A stretch of DNA of 64,000 nucleotides from NCBI GenBank assembly GCA_013373625.1, contig JABXHM010000018.1:1-64000 (forward strand), given 5' to 3'. Shown in pieces: positions 1-6,821 of the stretch (position 1 is the first letter of the stretch; every line of letters starts with the position of its first letter). A model generated the notes under the pieces. It ran no database searches, was not told where the DNA came from, and saw only the letters and a program-made list of their open reading frames with translations. The translations under genes and the position numbers were made by a program. The stretch is from Alteromonadaceae bacterium. GTDB lineage: Bacteria > Pseudomonadota > Gammaproteobacteria > Enterobacterales > Alteromonadaceae.

Positions 1-255
1 CAGGTTCGCCACTCCAAACCTGCCTTGGATCATGAAAGTCATGGATACTTGGGCTTTATGTATGTGGAAGAGGAGTATAGGGGGCTCGGGTTAAACAAAG
101 TTATCTTGCAAGATCTGGTGGGTTGGGGCCAACGACGAGGAGTGACGGACTTCTATCTTGACGTGTATGCGAAGAATAATTCCGCAGTTCGAGCGTATGA
201 GAAGTTTGGCTTCCGAGGTTCCCTGCTAGAAATGAAGCTGAATCTTGAGAGTTGA
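1..255 (+). CDS. GNAT N-acetyltransferase, C-terminal part (5' end outside window)
   Basis: The frame is open from base 1, so the gene starts upstream. The 84 visible residues carry the second half of a GNAT fold. A short V-E-E-E-Y-R-G-L-G-L-N segment fits the acetyl-CoA binding motif A (Q/RxxGxG/A), and a late N-N-S-A-V-R-A-Y-E-K-F-G-F-R segment is the typical GNAT motif B end. It probably moves an acetyl group from acetyl-CoA to an amine in the cytoplasm; the substrate cannot be told. It is the first visible cassette and is followed 6 bp after the stop by an attC. Confidence 0.85.
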   Translation, partial: QVRHSKPALDHESHGYLGFMYVEEEYRGLGLNKVILQDLVGWGQRRGVTDFYLDVYAKNNSAVRAYEKFGFRGSLLEMKLNLES

Positions 256-261
256 CTCAAA

Positions 262-333
262 ACATAACCATTGGCTGTTGTCGGACGCACCTGCGCTGGC
301 GCTCCGGTGCGCCGCAAAGCCAGGGCGTTATGT
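262..333 (+). other. attC site
   Basis: R'' ACATAAC (262-268) and R' GTTATGT (327-333) enclose 72 bp with an inner palindrome around GCGCTGGCGCTCCGGTGCGC. It ends the GNAT cassette. Confidence 0.85.
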
Positions 334-348
334 GCCAAAGGAAAGTAA

Positions 349-738
349 ATGGATTTTGAAACAAAACCAGGACGTTTATTTGAAGTGCTAATAGGTTCTG
401 TCACCTTGATCATTGCATGTTCTTTAAGCCTTCTCGCAATCCTGATGCTGCTTCAGGGAAAATTTACTATTTTCGGGTTAGCGGTAATCGCTTCATTGGT
501 CTTAATGGCTTGTTGGTTTGGGACAATCGCCTATCGCCTAATACTTCATAAAGCTAGAGATAATGGGTCATTATTGTCCGTATTCGCTTTAAAGATCTGG
601 TGCGTATTTTTTGGTGTTTCATCTATTATTCTATTAATGGTAGGCTTTTCGGAAAGTCACTTAGGTTTGGTAATTATTGCTGTAATAATGCTTACAGGTT
701 GCTTATTTGGTTGGCAACTAGCACTCAAACGGCAATAG
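349..738 (+). CDS. Small integral membrane protein, unknown function
   Basis: This 129-residue protein has about four predicted membrane segments (near residues 12-35, 40-62, 80-100 and 105-125) with short polar loops. The ATG follows an AAGGAAAG ribosome-binding site directly after the R' box. No family is recognised. Its R'' box (ACATAAC at 748-754) matches the R' in front of it, so the left boundary of this cassette is original. The attC behind it has collapsed and fuses it to the following GNAT gene. Confidence 0.75.
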   Translation: MDFETKPGRLFEVLIGSVTLIIACSLSLLAILMLLQGKFTIFGLAVIASLVLMACWFGTIAYRLILHKARDNGSLLSVFALKIWCVFFGVSSIILLMVGFSESHLGLVIIAVIMLTGCLFGWQLALKRQ

Positions 739-747
739 TGTAATGGC

Positions 748-763
748 ACATAACAAACACATT
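748..763 (+). other. Collapsed attC (R'' only)
   Basis: R'' ACATAAC (748-754) is intact and matches the preceding R' (327-333). The palindrome and R' are missing: only 9 bp separate R'' from the ATG of the next gene. A deletion has fused two cassettes. Confidence 0.7.
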
Positions 764-1219
764 ATGAACATTCGTAGTTTTATCAAATCTGATTGGAATG
801 ACCTTTGTAAAGTTCATGATCTTGCAAGATCAGATGAACTTAAAGCAGCGTCCCTAGAGAGCGCTTTTTTGCCACTAGAAGTAGCTGCCGAAAGAGAAGG
901 CTTATTTGAATATGAAATATTGGTGGCAGAGTGCGACAATGAGGTACAAGGGTTTATTGCTTTCGATAATGAAGAAATAGCATGGCTTTACGTTAACCCG
1001 AAAATGTACAGAAAGGGCGTAGGTAAAGCTTTGTTAGAAAAAGCTTTGGCAATAAACAATTCCCCTTTCTCTATTGAAGTACTAGAAGGCAATTCAAGTG
1101 CTCTTAACTTTTATAAGCACTGCGGTTTTAAAGAAATCGGAATGGATTCTGGGTTAATGCCAGGAAACGAAAACTACACTGTAACGGTTCATCTATTAAG
1201 TAGTGCCGCGAATGCCTAA
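764..1219 (+). CDS. GNAT N-acetyltransferase
   Basis: This is a complete GNAT-fold protein of 151 residues. An I-A-W-L-Y-V-N-P strand is followed by a Y-R-K-G-V-G-K-A-L-L acetyl-CoA loop, and near the C-terminus lies N-S-S-A-L-N-F-Y-K-H-C-G-F, typical of small-molecule acetyltransferases. The substrate is unknown. The frame can be read from ATG 743, but that part lies in the attC remnant, so ATG 764 is preferred. Its own R'' (GCCTAAC) predicts a lost leading GTTAGGC, which supports the deletion upstream. Confidence 0.85.
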   Translation: MNIRSFIKSDWNDLCKVHDLARSDELKAASLESAFLPLEVAAEREGLFEYEILVAECDNEVQGFIAFDNEEIAWLYVNPKMYRKGVGKALLEKALAINNSPFSIEVLEGNSSALNFYKHCGFKEIGMDSGLMPGNENYTVTVHLLSSAANA

Positions 1220-1327
1220 CAATCTGCTGTAGTCGCTCGCAAGCTCGCTGGGACACAAACACGGCGGCTGTGTCACTTCGTTCCGATTATAGCCGCCGTA
1301 TTTGTGCCCCTAAGCAGGGTGTTAGCT
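1214..1327 (+). other. attC site
   Basis: R'' GCCTAAC (1214-1220) and R' GTTAGCT (1321-1327) span 114 bp. The arms ACACAAACACGGCGGCT and AGCCGCCGTATTTGTG pair as a long stem. Confidence 0.9.
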
Positions 1328-1353
1328 GTCACGGCAAAGAAATGCACAACATC

Positions 1354-1402
1354 CTGTACATGTAATTAATTTTAAACTAAACTTGTTCCATATATTGTAC
1401 AA
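1354..1402 (+). promoter_or_regulatory. Putative YefM-type operators and promoter
   Basis: Two TGTACA palindromes lie upstream of the antitoxin (1355-1360 and 1396-1401, the second within TTGTACAA). YefM is known to bind TGTACA core palindromes and repress its own operon. TGTACA at 1355 and TAAACT at 1378 are spaced 17 bp and could serve as -35 and -10. This cassette therefore probably brings its own autoregulated promoter. Confidence 0.65.
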
Positions 1403-1414
1403 GTGAGGTGCATA

Positions 1415-1669
1415 ATGAGAATAGTCTCTTTTACCGAAGCCCGAAATGGACTTAAAGCCGTTTTAGATAATGTAATTAACGATGCGGACACTACTGTAAT
1501 CACACGTCGTGACTCTGAAGATGCTGTTGTAATGTCATTGGATTACTACAACAGCCTTATGGAAACTGTTCATTTACTTCGTTCCCCAGCGAACGCTGAA
1601 CACTTAAATCGTTCAATCGCACAGTTTAAAGCGGGTAAAACAACCCAGCGAGAACTTATTGATGAGTGA
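1415..1669 (+). CDS. yefM: YefM/Phd-family antitoxin
   Basis: An 84-residue antitoxin of a type II toxin-antitoxin system. The N-terminus (M-R-I-V-S-F-T-E-A-R) and the D-A-V-V-M-S-L-D-Y-Y-N-S-L segment are diagnostic of the YefM fold, which binds the operator as a dimer; the C-terminal part would wrap the toxin. An in-frame GTG lies at 1403, but ATG 1415 behind GTGAGGTG fits the family start. It overlaps the toxin gene by 8 bp, a usual arrangement for coupled translation. Both genes form one cassette with matching R boxes (GTTAGCT/AGCTAAC). Confidence 0.93.
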   Translation: MRIVSFTEARNGLKAVLDNVINDADTTVITRRDSEDAVVMSLDYYNSLMETVHLLRSPANAEHLNRSIAQFKAGKTTQRELIDE

Positions 1670-1925
1670 CAGGTTATTATCATGGACTGATGAAGCTTGG
1701 AGTTGTTACGTGTATTGGCAGACACAAGACAAGAAAACCTTGAAACGTATAAATAAGCTAATTGCCGATGTTAAGCGCTCTCCATTTGCGGGGATTGGAA
1801 AACCGGAACCTCTTAAAGAAAATCTTTCAGGTTTTTGGTCTCGCAGAATAGATGATACCAATCGTTTGGTATATGCCGTGGATGATACAGCGGTTACGGT
1901 TATCTCGTGTCGTTATCATTACTAG
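1662..1925 (+). CDS. yoeB: YoeB-family mRNA-interferase toxin
   Basis: An 87-residue RelE-superfamily toxin that cleaves mRNA on the ribosome. The expected length, the central K-P-E-P-L-K-E-N-L-S-G-F-W-S-R-R-I segment and the C-terminal H-Y pair (family catalytic His83 and Tyr84) are present. A glutamate and an arginine occur at the usual catalytic positions, so it should be active. TTG 1659 is possible, but ATG 1662 is a better start. Toxin-antitoxin cassettes are common in sedentary integrons, where they are thought to reduce loss of neighbouring cassettes. Confidence 0.93.
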   Translation: MSDRLLSWTDEAWSCYVYWQTQDKKTLKRINKLIADVKRSPFAGIGKPEPLKENLSGFWSRRIDDTNRLVYAVDDTAVTVISCRYHY

Positions 1926-1933
1926 TAGGTGGC

Positions 1934-2033
1934 AGCTAACAAACCAAGTAAGCGGGACAATAACACGTGGGCTCCCGTCACTTCGTTCCGTATTTTAGCC
2001 CACGTATTATTGCCCCTTCTTGGGGCGTTAGCA
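1934..2033 (+). other. attC site
   Basis: R'' AGCTAAC (1934-1940) and R' GTTAGCA (2027-2033), 100 bp. R'' matches the R' in front of the toxin-antitoxin cassette. Closely related to the attC at 2748-2847. Confidence 0.92.
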
Positions 2034-2048
2034 GTACAAGGATATGTA

Positions 2049-2294
2049 ATGAAATTTAGTCTCATCACCACTCTCGCTTTTTTTACCGTTATTATTCTAG
2101 GTGCTTGTTCTTCAATATCAACTTCCAAGTTTGCTGAAGTAGATAAAGTAACATCGGATTTTTGTTCAAGGTATAACAGTGTCAATGAAATGGGTAAGGA
2201 AGTTAAGCTAACAACTTATACTATTAACGTAATAGAAACAGATGACAGTGGCAGGAAAATAGAAACCAGTAAAATAGTAACTTGCGATGAATAG
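2049..2294 (+). CDS. Small lipoprotein, unknown function
   Basis: 81 residues. The first 20 form a lipoprotein signal peptide with lipobox L-G-A-C, so Cys19 should be lipidated. The mature part is small and polar, with two further cysteines that could form a disulphide in the periplasm. ATG 2049 is chosen because the longer frame lies inside attC. R boxes match (GTTAGCA/TGCTAAC), so the cassette looks intact. A decayed copy of the end of this cassette lies at 18118-18247. Confidence 0.75.
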   Translation: MKFSLITTLAFFTVIILGACSSISTSKFAEVDKVTSDFCSRYNSVNEMGKEVKLTTYTINVIETDDSGRKIETSKIVTCDE

Positions 2295-2297
2295 TAA

Positions 2298-2388
2298 TGC
2301 TAACAAGTTTATTAAATATCGTTATGGCCAAACAACAGCCTTCTCTGGACGCGCAAACAACGCGCGCTATTTATAAAAAGCGTTAGCT
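2298..2388 (+). other. attC site
   Basis: R'' TGCTAAC (2298-2304) and R' GTTAGCT (2382-2388), 91 bp. Of a different sequence type from its neighbours; a degraded homologue is at 18159-18247. Confidence 0.85.
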
Positions 2389-2420
2389 GCCAAACAAAAA
2401 TTAAACCGAGAGGTTTGAAT

Positions 2421-2687
2421 ATGAAGGTCTTTGACCTACATGATCAAAACGGTAAGTTCTATGCGTTTGAGGTCAATAATGGATTATTCGGCAGACGAGC
2501 TGCGTGCAAAGTAGCTCGCTCAATACCTGGCGTAAAAATAATAAAAAAACTAAGCCTATTTTCACTCTTTGGTGAAGAGGTATTTTTTAAATTTGAACTA
2601 AACGGAGTAAGGTTTAATATTTGGGAGCCGTTTAACGATAGCTCTCGATTTTGGATTGGCCCCGAATCAGCTAAACCACATTCCTAA
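2421..2687 (+). CDS. Hypothetical cassette protein, 88 aa
   Basis: A soluble small protein with no signal peptide and no recognised family. It alternates short hydrophobic and basic segments (e.g. A-A-C-K-V-A-R-S and F-F-K-F-E-L-N-G-V-R-F), which suggests a compact beta-rich fold. ATG 2421 sits after GAGAGG. R boxes match (GTTAGCT/AGCTAAC). Confidence 0.65.
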   Translation: MKVFDLHDQNGKFYAFEVNNGLFGRRAACKVARSIPGVKIIKKLSLFSLFGEEVFFKFELNGVRFNIWEPFNDSSRFWIGPESAKPHS

Positions 2688-2747
2688 ACTTCAGTCGTGA
2701 AACAATATTATCAACGTGCAAATATACTAGGTAATATCCACAACGGC

Positions 2748-2847
2748 AGCTAACAAACCAAGTCAGCGGGACACTAACACGTAGTCTCCCGTCACTTCGT
2801 TCCGTATTTTAGCCTACGTGTTATTGCCCCAAAGCTTAGTGTTAGCC
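2748..2847 (+). other. attC site
   Basis: R'' AGCTAAC (2748-2754) and R' GTTAGCC (2841-2847), 100 bp. About 90% identical to the attC at 1934-2033. Confidence 0.92.
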
Positions 2848-3223
2848 CCCATTCGTTCATCCATTCAAAAATAAAAGAGCAGAGCAGTTTTTACGCCGGT
2901 ATCTTTTCTTGTTTTAGCGTCTTACCGTCGTAGGTGGTTTTTGCTTCCAGGGCTATCAACCAACCTTGGTTATTTCTTCCCTTGTTTTGCGCGGCGCGAG
3001 CAGTCTTTCGTTGTAAGCGGCCGGTGCCATTGTTAACAATCGTATTGCGCCATTCTCAGCTTAATTGGCAACGCAGTTTTTTCAGTTCAGGCAAATGGCT
3101 AATGTAAAAATCAGTTGTTGTTTTTCTGGTGGTTGTTTAAGGTAAATGCATATCAGGGAAGGGCAATTATTAAATGCAAACATCTTGGTGCAGGGCAGCA
3201 AAGCTGCGAACTTTAAGTGTTAG
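2848..3223 (+). other. Cassette without a convincing gene
   Basis: This 375-bp cassette body is bounded by a GTTAGCC box and a GGCTAGC box that pair with one mismatch, so it is a bona fide cassette. No + strand reading frame with a usable start exceeds about 30 codons. On the minus strand a 54-codon stretch without a start codon (about 2894-3055) reads like a protein C-terminus and may be the remains of an antisense gene. It could also carry a promoter or a non-coding RNA. Confidence 0.5.
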
Positions 3224-3328
3224 GGCTAGCAAGGCGCAGCACCGGACAATAACGCGCAGTTCCCCTTTTTTGCTAAGAGCGCAAAAAAAAAGGGCCCTCC
3301 GCTATTGCCCGTGTGCTAGGTGTTATAC
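3224..3328 (+). other. attC site
   Basis: R'' GGCTAGC (3224-3230, one mismatch to expected GGCTAAC) and R' GTTATAC (3322-3328), 105 bp. An A-rich/T-rich loop with a run of A lies in the centre. Confidence 0.8.
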
Positions 3329-3346
3329 GTAAAGGAGAGTTTGTAG

Positions 3347-3628
3347 ATGGATCTAAATTCAATAGAAGATGTCAAAGCCCTTAATGAATATAAAAAGATA
3401 GAGCAAATTCAAAGAATAGAAAAAAAGTTTCATCGACTTGGTTTAGTGCCATACATAACTTTTTTTGGGTTAGTGGCTTATGTTTTTTTCTCTCTCTGGG
3501 TGGGAGGTGGTAGTTGGTCACATATGCACTTAATGTTTATCGCATCATCAATAGCTAGTGTAGGCTATTCAAATGTTGAACGTACCGATTTGTTAAAACA
3601 ACTAATAGAATTAAAGTACGGTAACTAA
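3347..3628 (+). CDS. Small membrane protein, unknown function
   Basis: 93 residues: a charged, probably coiled N-terminal third (residues 1-35, rich in E/K/Q) followed by two hydrophobic segments (about 38-57 and 63-80). ATG follows AAAGGAGAG. R boxes match (GTTATAC/GTATAAC). No family recognised. Confidence 0.7.
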   Translation: MDLNSIEDVKALNEYKKIEQIQRIEKKFHRLGLVPYITFFGLVAYVFFSLWVGGGSWSHMHLMFIASSIASVGYSNVERTDLLKQLIELKYGN

Positions 3629-3633
3629 ATTAC

Positions 3634-3708
3634 GTATAACAAAAACACCATCTGGAAAACTACTCGCTGTAAAGCGCTCGCATTTTCCAGTTATGTTAAG
3701 CGTTAGGC
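3634..3708 (+). other. attC site
   Basis: R'' GTATAAC (3634-3640) and R' GTTAGGC (3702-3708), 75 bp, with the stem CTGGAAAA/TTTTCCAG. Confidence 0.88.
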
Positions 3709-3715
3709 ACTCAAT

Positions 3716-4318
3716 ATGAATCCCATACAGCAAGCATCCAATTACGATAAGATTGCAGAGCATTGGAATAGCGATCGCTTCAATAGAGAAAATGGTATTT
3801 CTCAGCATAAGAGAGCGCTTAACTTTGCCCCGAAGACGGGAAAAGCTATTGATGTAGGTTGCGGCAGCAGCGGACGTATAATCGATTTACTATTAAAGTA
3901 TGGATATGATGTTGATGGACTGGACCTTTCAGCCGAGATGCTAAGGCTTGCTAAAATAAGGCATCCTAAAGTCATATTCCATCATGCAGATATTTGCAAC
4001 TGGGTTCCAAGTAACAAATATGCGTTCATATCGGCGTGGGATAGTATTTGGCATGTGCCCCTAGAAAACCAAGAAAGTGTAATTGGTAAGCTCCTTGAGC
4101 ATTTGGAAGTGGATGGCGTAATAATTTTTACAAGTGGGGCGGTCGATGAAAAAGGTGATGGTAGCAATCCATTTTTAGGTCAAGACTTATATCATGCAGC
4201 TCTTGGCATTCCAGCACTTTTAAAGTTATTGGGAAGTCACAATTGCGTGTGTCGGCACTTGGAAAATGATGACTTTCCAAACAAACATTTATACGTGGTC
4301 GCACAAAAACGTGCCTAA
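3716..4318 (+). CDS. Class I SAM-dependent methyltransferase
   Basis: 200 residues with a Rossmann methyltransferase core. Motif I is I-D-V-G-C-G-S-S-G-R, followed by an acidic strand end V-D-G-L-D-L-S-A-E-M-L that should bind the ribose of S-adenosylmethionine. A W-D-S-I-W-H-V segment takes the place of motif IV. The substrate cannot be inferred; it belongs to the Methyltransf_11/25-like group. The stop lies within R'' of the following attC, a compact layout. R boxes match (GTTAGGC/GCCTAAC). Confidence 0.88.
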   Translation: MNPIQQASNYDKIAEHWNSDRFNRENGISQHKRALNFAPKTGKAIDVGCGSSGRIIDLLLKYGYDVDGLDLSAEMLRLAKIRHPKVIFHHADICNWVPSNKYAFISAWDSIWHVPLENQESVIGKLLEHLEVDGVIIFTSGAVDEKGDGSNPFLGQDLYHAALGIPALLKLLGSHNCVCRHLENDDFPNKHLYVVAQKRA

Positions 4319-4427
4319 CAAAACGTTGTTGGTGCTCCCTTCGGTCGCTGGGACGCTAACACGTGGGCTGACTCACTTCGTTCGGATTTTAGCCCACGTG
4401 CTAGCGCCCCAAAGCTTAGCGTTAGGC
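4313..4427 (+). other. attC site
   Basis: R'' GCCTAAC (4313-4319) and R' GTTAGGC (4421-4427), 115 bp, with the stem ACACGTGGGCT/AGCCCACGTG. Confidence 0.93.
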
Positions 4428-4443
4428 ACTCAATGGAAGTATT

Positions 4444-4896
4444 ATGGATTTAATAGAATTACAGGATTACCTTTACGAAAAAATACCCCAAGTTAAATCT
4501 ATGGAAGTAGAAGTCAACGACGTTACATCTGATAGCTTAACTGTTTCCGCGCCTTTGGAGCCTAATATTAATCATAGGGATTCTGTATTTGGTGGAAGCG
4601 CGTCTTCAATATCGATTTTGTCTGCTTGGGCATTTGTGCATCAAAAACTAGCTTCAGAGGGAATATCCACTACTCTCGTAATTCAAAAAAACACTATGAC
4701 TTACGACATTCCTATTACAGGTAAATTTTCGGCCACGGCAAAACTAAGTAACGGTAATGATTGGGAAAAATTCGTCAAAATGTTAAAGCGCAAGGGAAAA
4801 TCTAGAATCAATGTTTGTTCAAACTTAAACTACGCAGACAAAAATGCAGGTCAGTTTGAGGGCACATTTGTTGCTGTCGGGTGTAAGAGTGCCTAA
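4444..4896 (+). CDS. YiiD_C-like hotdog thioesterase
   Basis: 150 residues. A central N-H-R-D-S-V-F-G-G-S segment followed by a hydrophobic helix matches the hotdog thioesterase pattern (N/D...F-G-G-S), as in the C-terminal domain of YiiD. The family hydrolyses thioester substrates such as acyl-CoA in the cytoplasm; the true substrate here is unknown. The leader has the same GTTAGGCACTCAAT start as the methyltransferase cassette before it. The stop overlaps R''. R boxes match (GTTAGGC/GCCTAAC). Confidence 0.7.
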   Translation: MDLIELQDYLYEKIPQVKSMEVEVNDVTSDSLTVSAPLEPNINHRDSVFGGSASSISILSAWAFVHQKLASEGISTTLVIQKNTMTYDIPITGKFSATAKLSNGNDWEKFVKMLKRKGKSRINVCSNLNYADKNAGQFEGTFVAVGCKSA

Positions 4897-4996
4897 CAAG
4901 ACGCTGTTGGCACTCCCTTCGGTCGCTGGGACGCATACACGGGGCTGCTTCGCATTTTAGCCCATGTATTTCCGCCCCTTAAACGAGACGTTATGC
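4891..4996 (+). other. attC site
   Basis: R'' GCCTAAC (4891-4897) and R' GTTATGC (4990-4996), 106 bp. The left arm is nearly identical to that of the attC at 4313. Confidence 0.92.
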
Positions 4997-5020
4997 TGTA
5001 TTCGGGAAATAAGGAAAATC

Positions 5021-5539
5021 ATGAAATCTCGACATATCGGTGAGTTAGTCTTGAGTGAGCAACAAATTCGAGACGGTGTGGAAGTTGTAGCTGACAAGCT
5101 GAATAGTCAGTTCAGCGATGCAGTGATAATCACTGTAGTTCCCGGTGGTATTCTGTTCACTGCAGATCTAGTGCGTAAGCTTAAATTTGATATCAAAATG
5201 GACTATATTTCTTGTCCTCATACTCCAGGTGATAGTCAAAATCAGTCGACGGTTGTGTTCCATGAAAATATTTCTCTTCATGGGAAAGATGTGATTATGA
5301 TTGATGATGCTATTGAGTCAGGTGGGACAATGAGGAGGTTGGTTTCCCATATCAAAGAGAATTACGAAGTAAAATCTCTTTCAATTGCGACATTGTTTGT
5401 GAAACCTAATCGTGTTGATATCCCAATAACTCAGAATTATGCGTATGAGATGGACAACGATGATTTGCTTGTTGGCTATGGTTTACCGTGGGAAGATAAG
5501 CTAAGAAATGTCCCTTATGTGTCTAAGTTAGTTAAGTAA
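5021..5539 (+). CDS. Hypoxanthine phosphoribosyltransferase-like protein
   Basis: 172 residues of the type I PRTase fold. The PRPP-binding loop I-D-D-A-I-E-S-G-G-T lies at residues 94-103 and a P-G-G-I-L-F loop at 41-46, where Hpt proteins have K-G-G/A-x-x-F. Hpt proteins make IMP or GMP from the base and PRPP (purine salvage). The lysine of the K-G loop is replaced by proline, so specificity may differ. ATG 5021 follows AAGGAAAA; the longer frame begins inside attC. R boxes match (GTTATGC/GCATAAC). Confidence 0.85.
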   Translation: MKSRHIGELVLSEQQIRDGVEVVADKLNSQFSDAVIITVVPGGILFTADLVRKLKFDIKMDYISCPHTPGDSQNQSTVVFHENISLHGKDVIMIDDAIESGGTMRRLVSHIKENYEVKSLSIATLFVKPNRVDIPITQNYAYEMDNDDLLVGYGLPWEDKLRNVPYVSKLVK

Positions 5540-5549
5540 TACACAAGCA

Positions 5550-5648
5550 GCATAACAAACGCTTCAAGAAGTATTCGTAAATGCGTGCCATTTTCGCTTC
5601 GCTACAATTTTGGCACACATTCACTCACCTCTTAATCGGGTGTTATGC
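5550..5648 (+). other. attC site
   Basis: R'' GCATAAC (5550-5556) and R' GTTATGC (5642-5648), 99 bp, perfectly complementary to each other. Confidence 0.92.
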
Positions 5649-5680
5649 GTCAAACAAATTAATAAAAAAGGAGTACTAGA

Positions 5681-5968
5681 ATGAACAAGGTAGTTTTAAG
5701 AATACCACCACATCAAAATGCCAAGGTTGTTGCTATTTTAGTGGGGCTATCAGCAGTTCCTTTTGCATTTTTAATGTTGGTTTTTACGGCTAGTGCAGGT
5801 GCAAACGTTCCTGGGCAGTTTTTAGTTATGAACATTGCAATGCCTATTATTTACTTCATTATCACGTACCTATTTTTTGGGTTTGCTTGTATTGTTTACA
5901 ATAAAATACAACCAAACACCGGCGGTTTTGAAATCGAAGTAGCCGATAAAGTTGAGCATGACGCATAA
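5681..5968 (+). CDS. Small two-helix membrane protein, unknown function
   Basis: 95 residues with two hydrophobic segments (about 15-38 and 48-72) and an acidic C-terminal tail. ATG follows AAAAGGAGT. No family recognised. R boxes match (GTTATGC/GCATAAC). Confidence 0.7.
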   Translation: MNKVVLRIPPHQNAKVVAILVGLSAVPFAFLMLVFTASAGANVPGQFLVMNIAMPIIYFIITYLFFGFACIVYNKIQPNTGGFEIEVADKVEHDA

Positions 5969-6073
5969 CGAGGCGCTGAAATTGCAGTTGCCCACGGCAA
6001 CCGCTGGGGCGCAAACGCGCGGCGGCTTCGCCATTATCATCGCACGTTCACGCCCCTTCGCTTAGTGTTATGT
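5963..6073 (+). other. attC site
   Basis: R'' GCATAAC (5963-5969) and R' GTTATGT (6067-6073), 111 bp. It overlaps the stop codon of the preceding gene. Confidence 0.9.
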
Positions 6074-6097
6074 GTCAGACAAGGGAATTAAATAATA

Positions 6098-6319
6098 ATG
6101 GCAATTAATGCAACATTTATCGGGCAAATTATTGCTTTTTTGGTATTCCCAGTGCTCGCTATCACAGTGGCATGGGTGAGCTATTATTTAGGTAAACGCA
6201 AAACCGAAACTCCAAAGTTAGTTGCAGCAATTGGATTTTTTTCGGCGATAATTCCACCTTTAGCGCTTATTTATTTAATGGTATTAGTGTTTAAAAAAGA
6301 TATAAACCAAATCGATTGA
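6098..6319 (+). CDS. Small two-helix membrane protein, unknown function
   Basis: 73 residues: membrane segments about 8-29 and 41-64, linked by a basic loop (G-K-R-K). ATG 6098. No family recognised. The following R'' (GTATAAC) differs by one position from the expected ACATAAC. Confidence 0.65.
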   Translation: MAINATFIGQIIAFLVFPVLAITVAWVSYYLGKRKTETPKLVAAIGFFSAIIPPLALIYLMVLVFKKDINQID

Positions 6320-6337
6320 TATAATGGATATATCAAC

Positions 6338-6405
6338 GTATAACAAAAAAATGGACAGGGATATCCGGGTATAGCACCCCGCTACCGCTTATTTTGGTGT
6401 TATAA
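6338..6405 (+). other. attC site
   Basis: R'' GTATAAC (6338-6344) and R' GTTATAA (6399-6405), 68 bp, with a weak central stem. Confidence 0.75.
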
Positions 6406-6429
6406 GCCACAGGGAGTTAGGCTGTTTTA

Positions 6430-6647
6430 ATGAGACAATCTTTAAGAAAAAAATCATAAAAGTTTGCGATTCAAAGATTTCATCAAAAGGCGACAATGTC
6501 GGGTTGTCTTTCTATGCTTTCTTTTCTAATAAAAATGACAACCCTGAGTTGCTTATGGAAGCCGCAACTTGGTGGATACAAAAGCACCAACTAGACCATT
6601 TCGTTAAAGCTCGTATTATTAAAGAAATGGTACAAAGTGGTAAGTAG
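6430..6647 (+). pseudogene. Small cassette gene with a -1 frameshift at A AAA AAA
   Basis: ATG 6430 opens a frame of nine codons that ends at TAA 6457. A run of seven A (6447-6453), in phase as A-AAA-AAA, lies just before that stop. A -1 shift there joins a frame that runs to TAG 6645 and encodes about 64 more residues (core W-W-I-Q-K-H-Q-L-D-H-F-V-K-A-R-I-I), giving a 72-residue protein. The second frame has no start codon of its own. It may be a pseudogene, a sequencing error or a true frameshift product. The R boxes (GTTATAA/TTATAAC) match, so the cassette itself is intact. Confidence 0.55.
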
Positions 6648-6705
6648 CATTCTAAGCAAACGGTGCTCTTTGCGTTTACAAAGCATTGTATGTTTTGAGG
6701 TTGGC

Positions 6706-6803
6706 TTATAACAAACAAATTAAGTTATTTACTTCGTTTGCTGGGACGGATCGGCTTGGCCATTTTTACCCACGCATTTTCGCCCAAAATCTTAGCGTTA
6801 TGC
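6706..6803 (+). other. attC site
   Basis: R'' TTATAAC (6706-6712) and R' GTTATGC (6797-6803), 98 bp. Confidence 0.88.
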
Positions 6804-6821
6804 ATCACAGGGAGTGCAACA

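Noticed and set aside
153-413. Minus-strand frame of 86 codons
   Set aside because: It crosses the GNAT end, the attC and the start of the next gene. It is a shadow.
2894-3055. Minus-strand 54-codon frame called as a gene
   Set aside because: No start codon, a stop at its upstream end and no recognised family. Kept only as a possible remnant.
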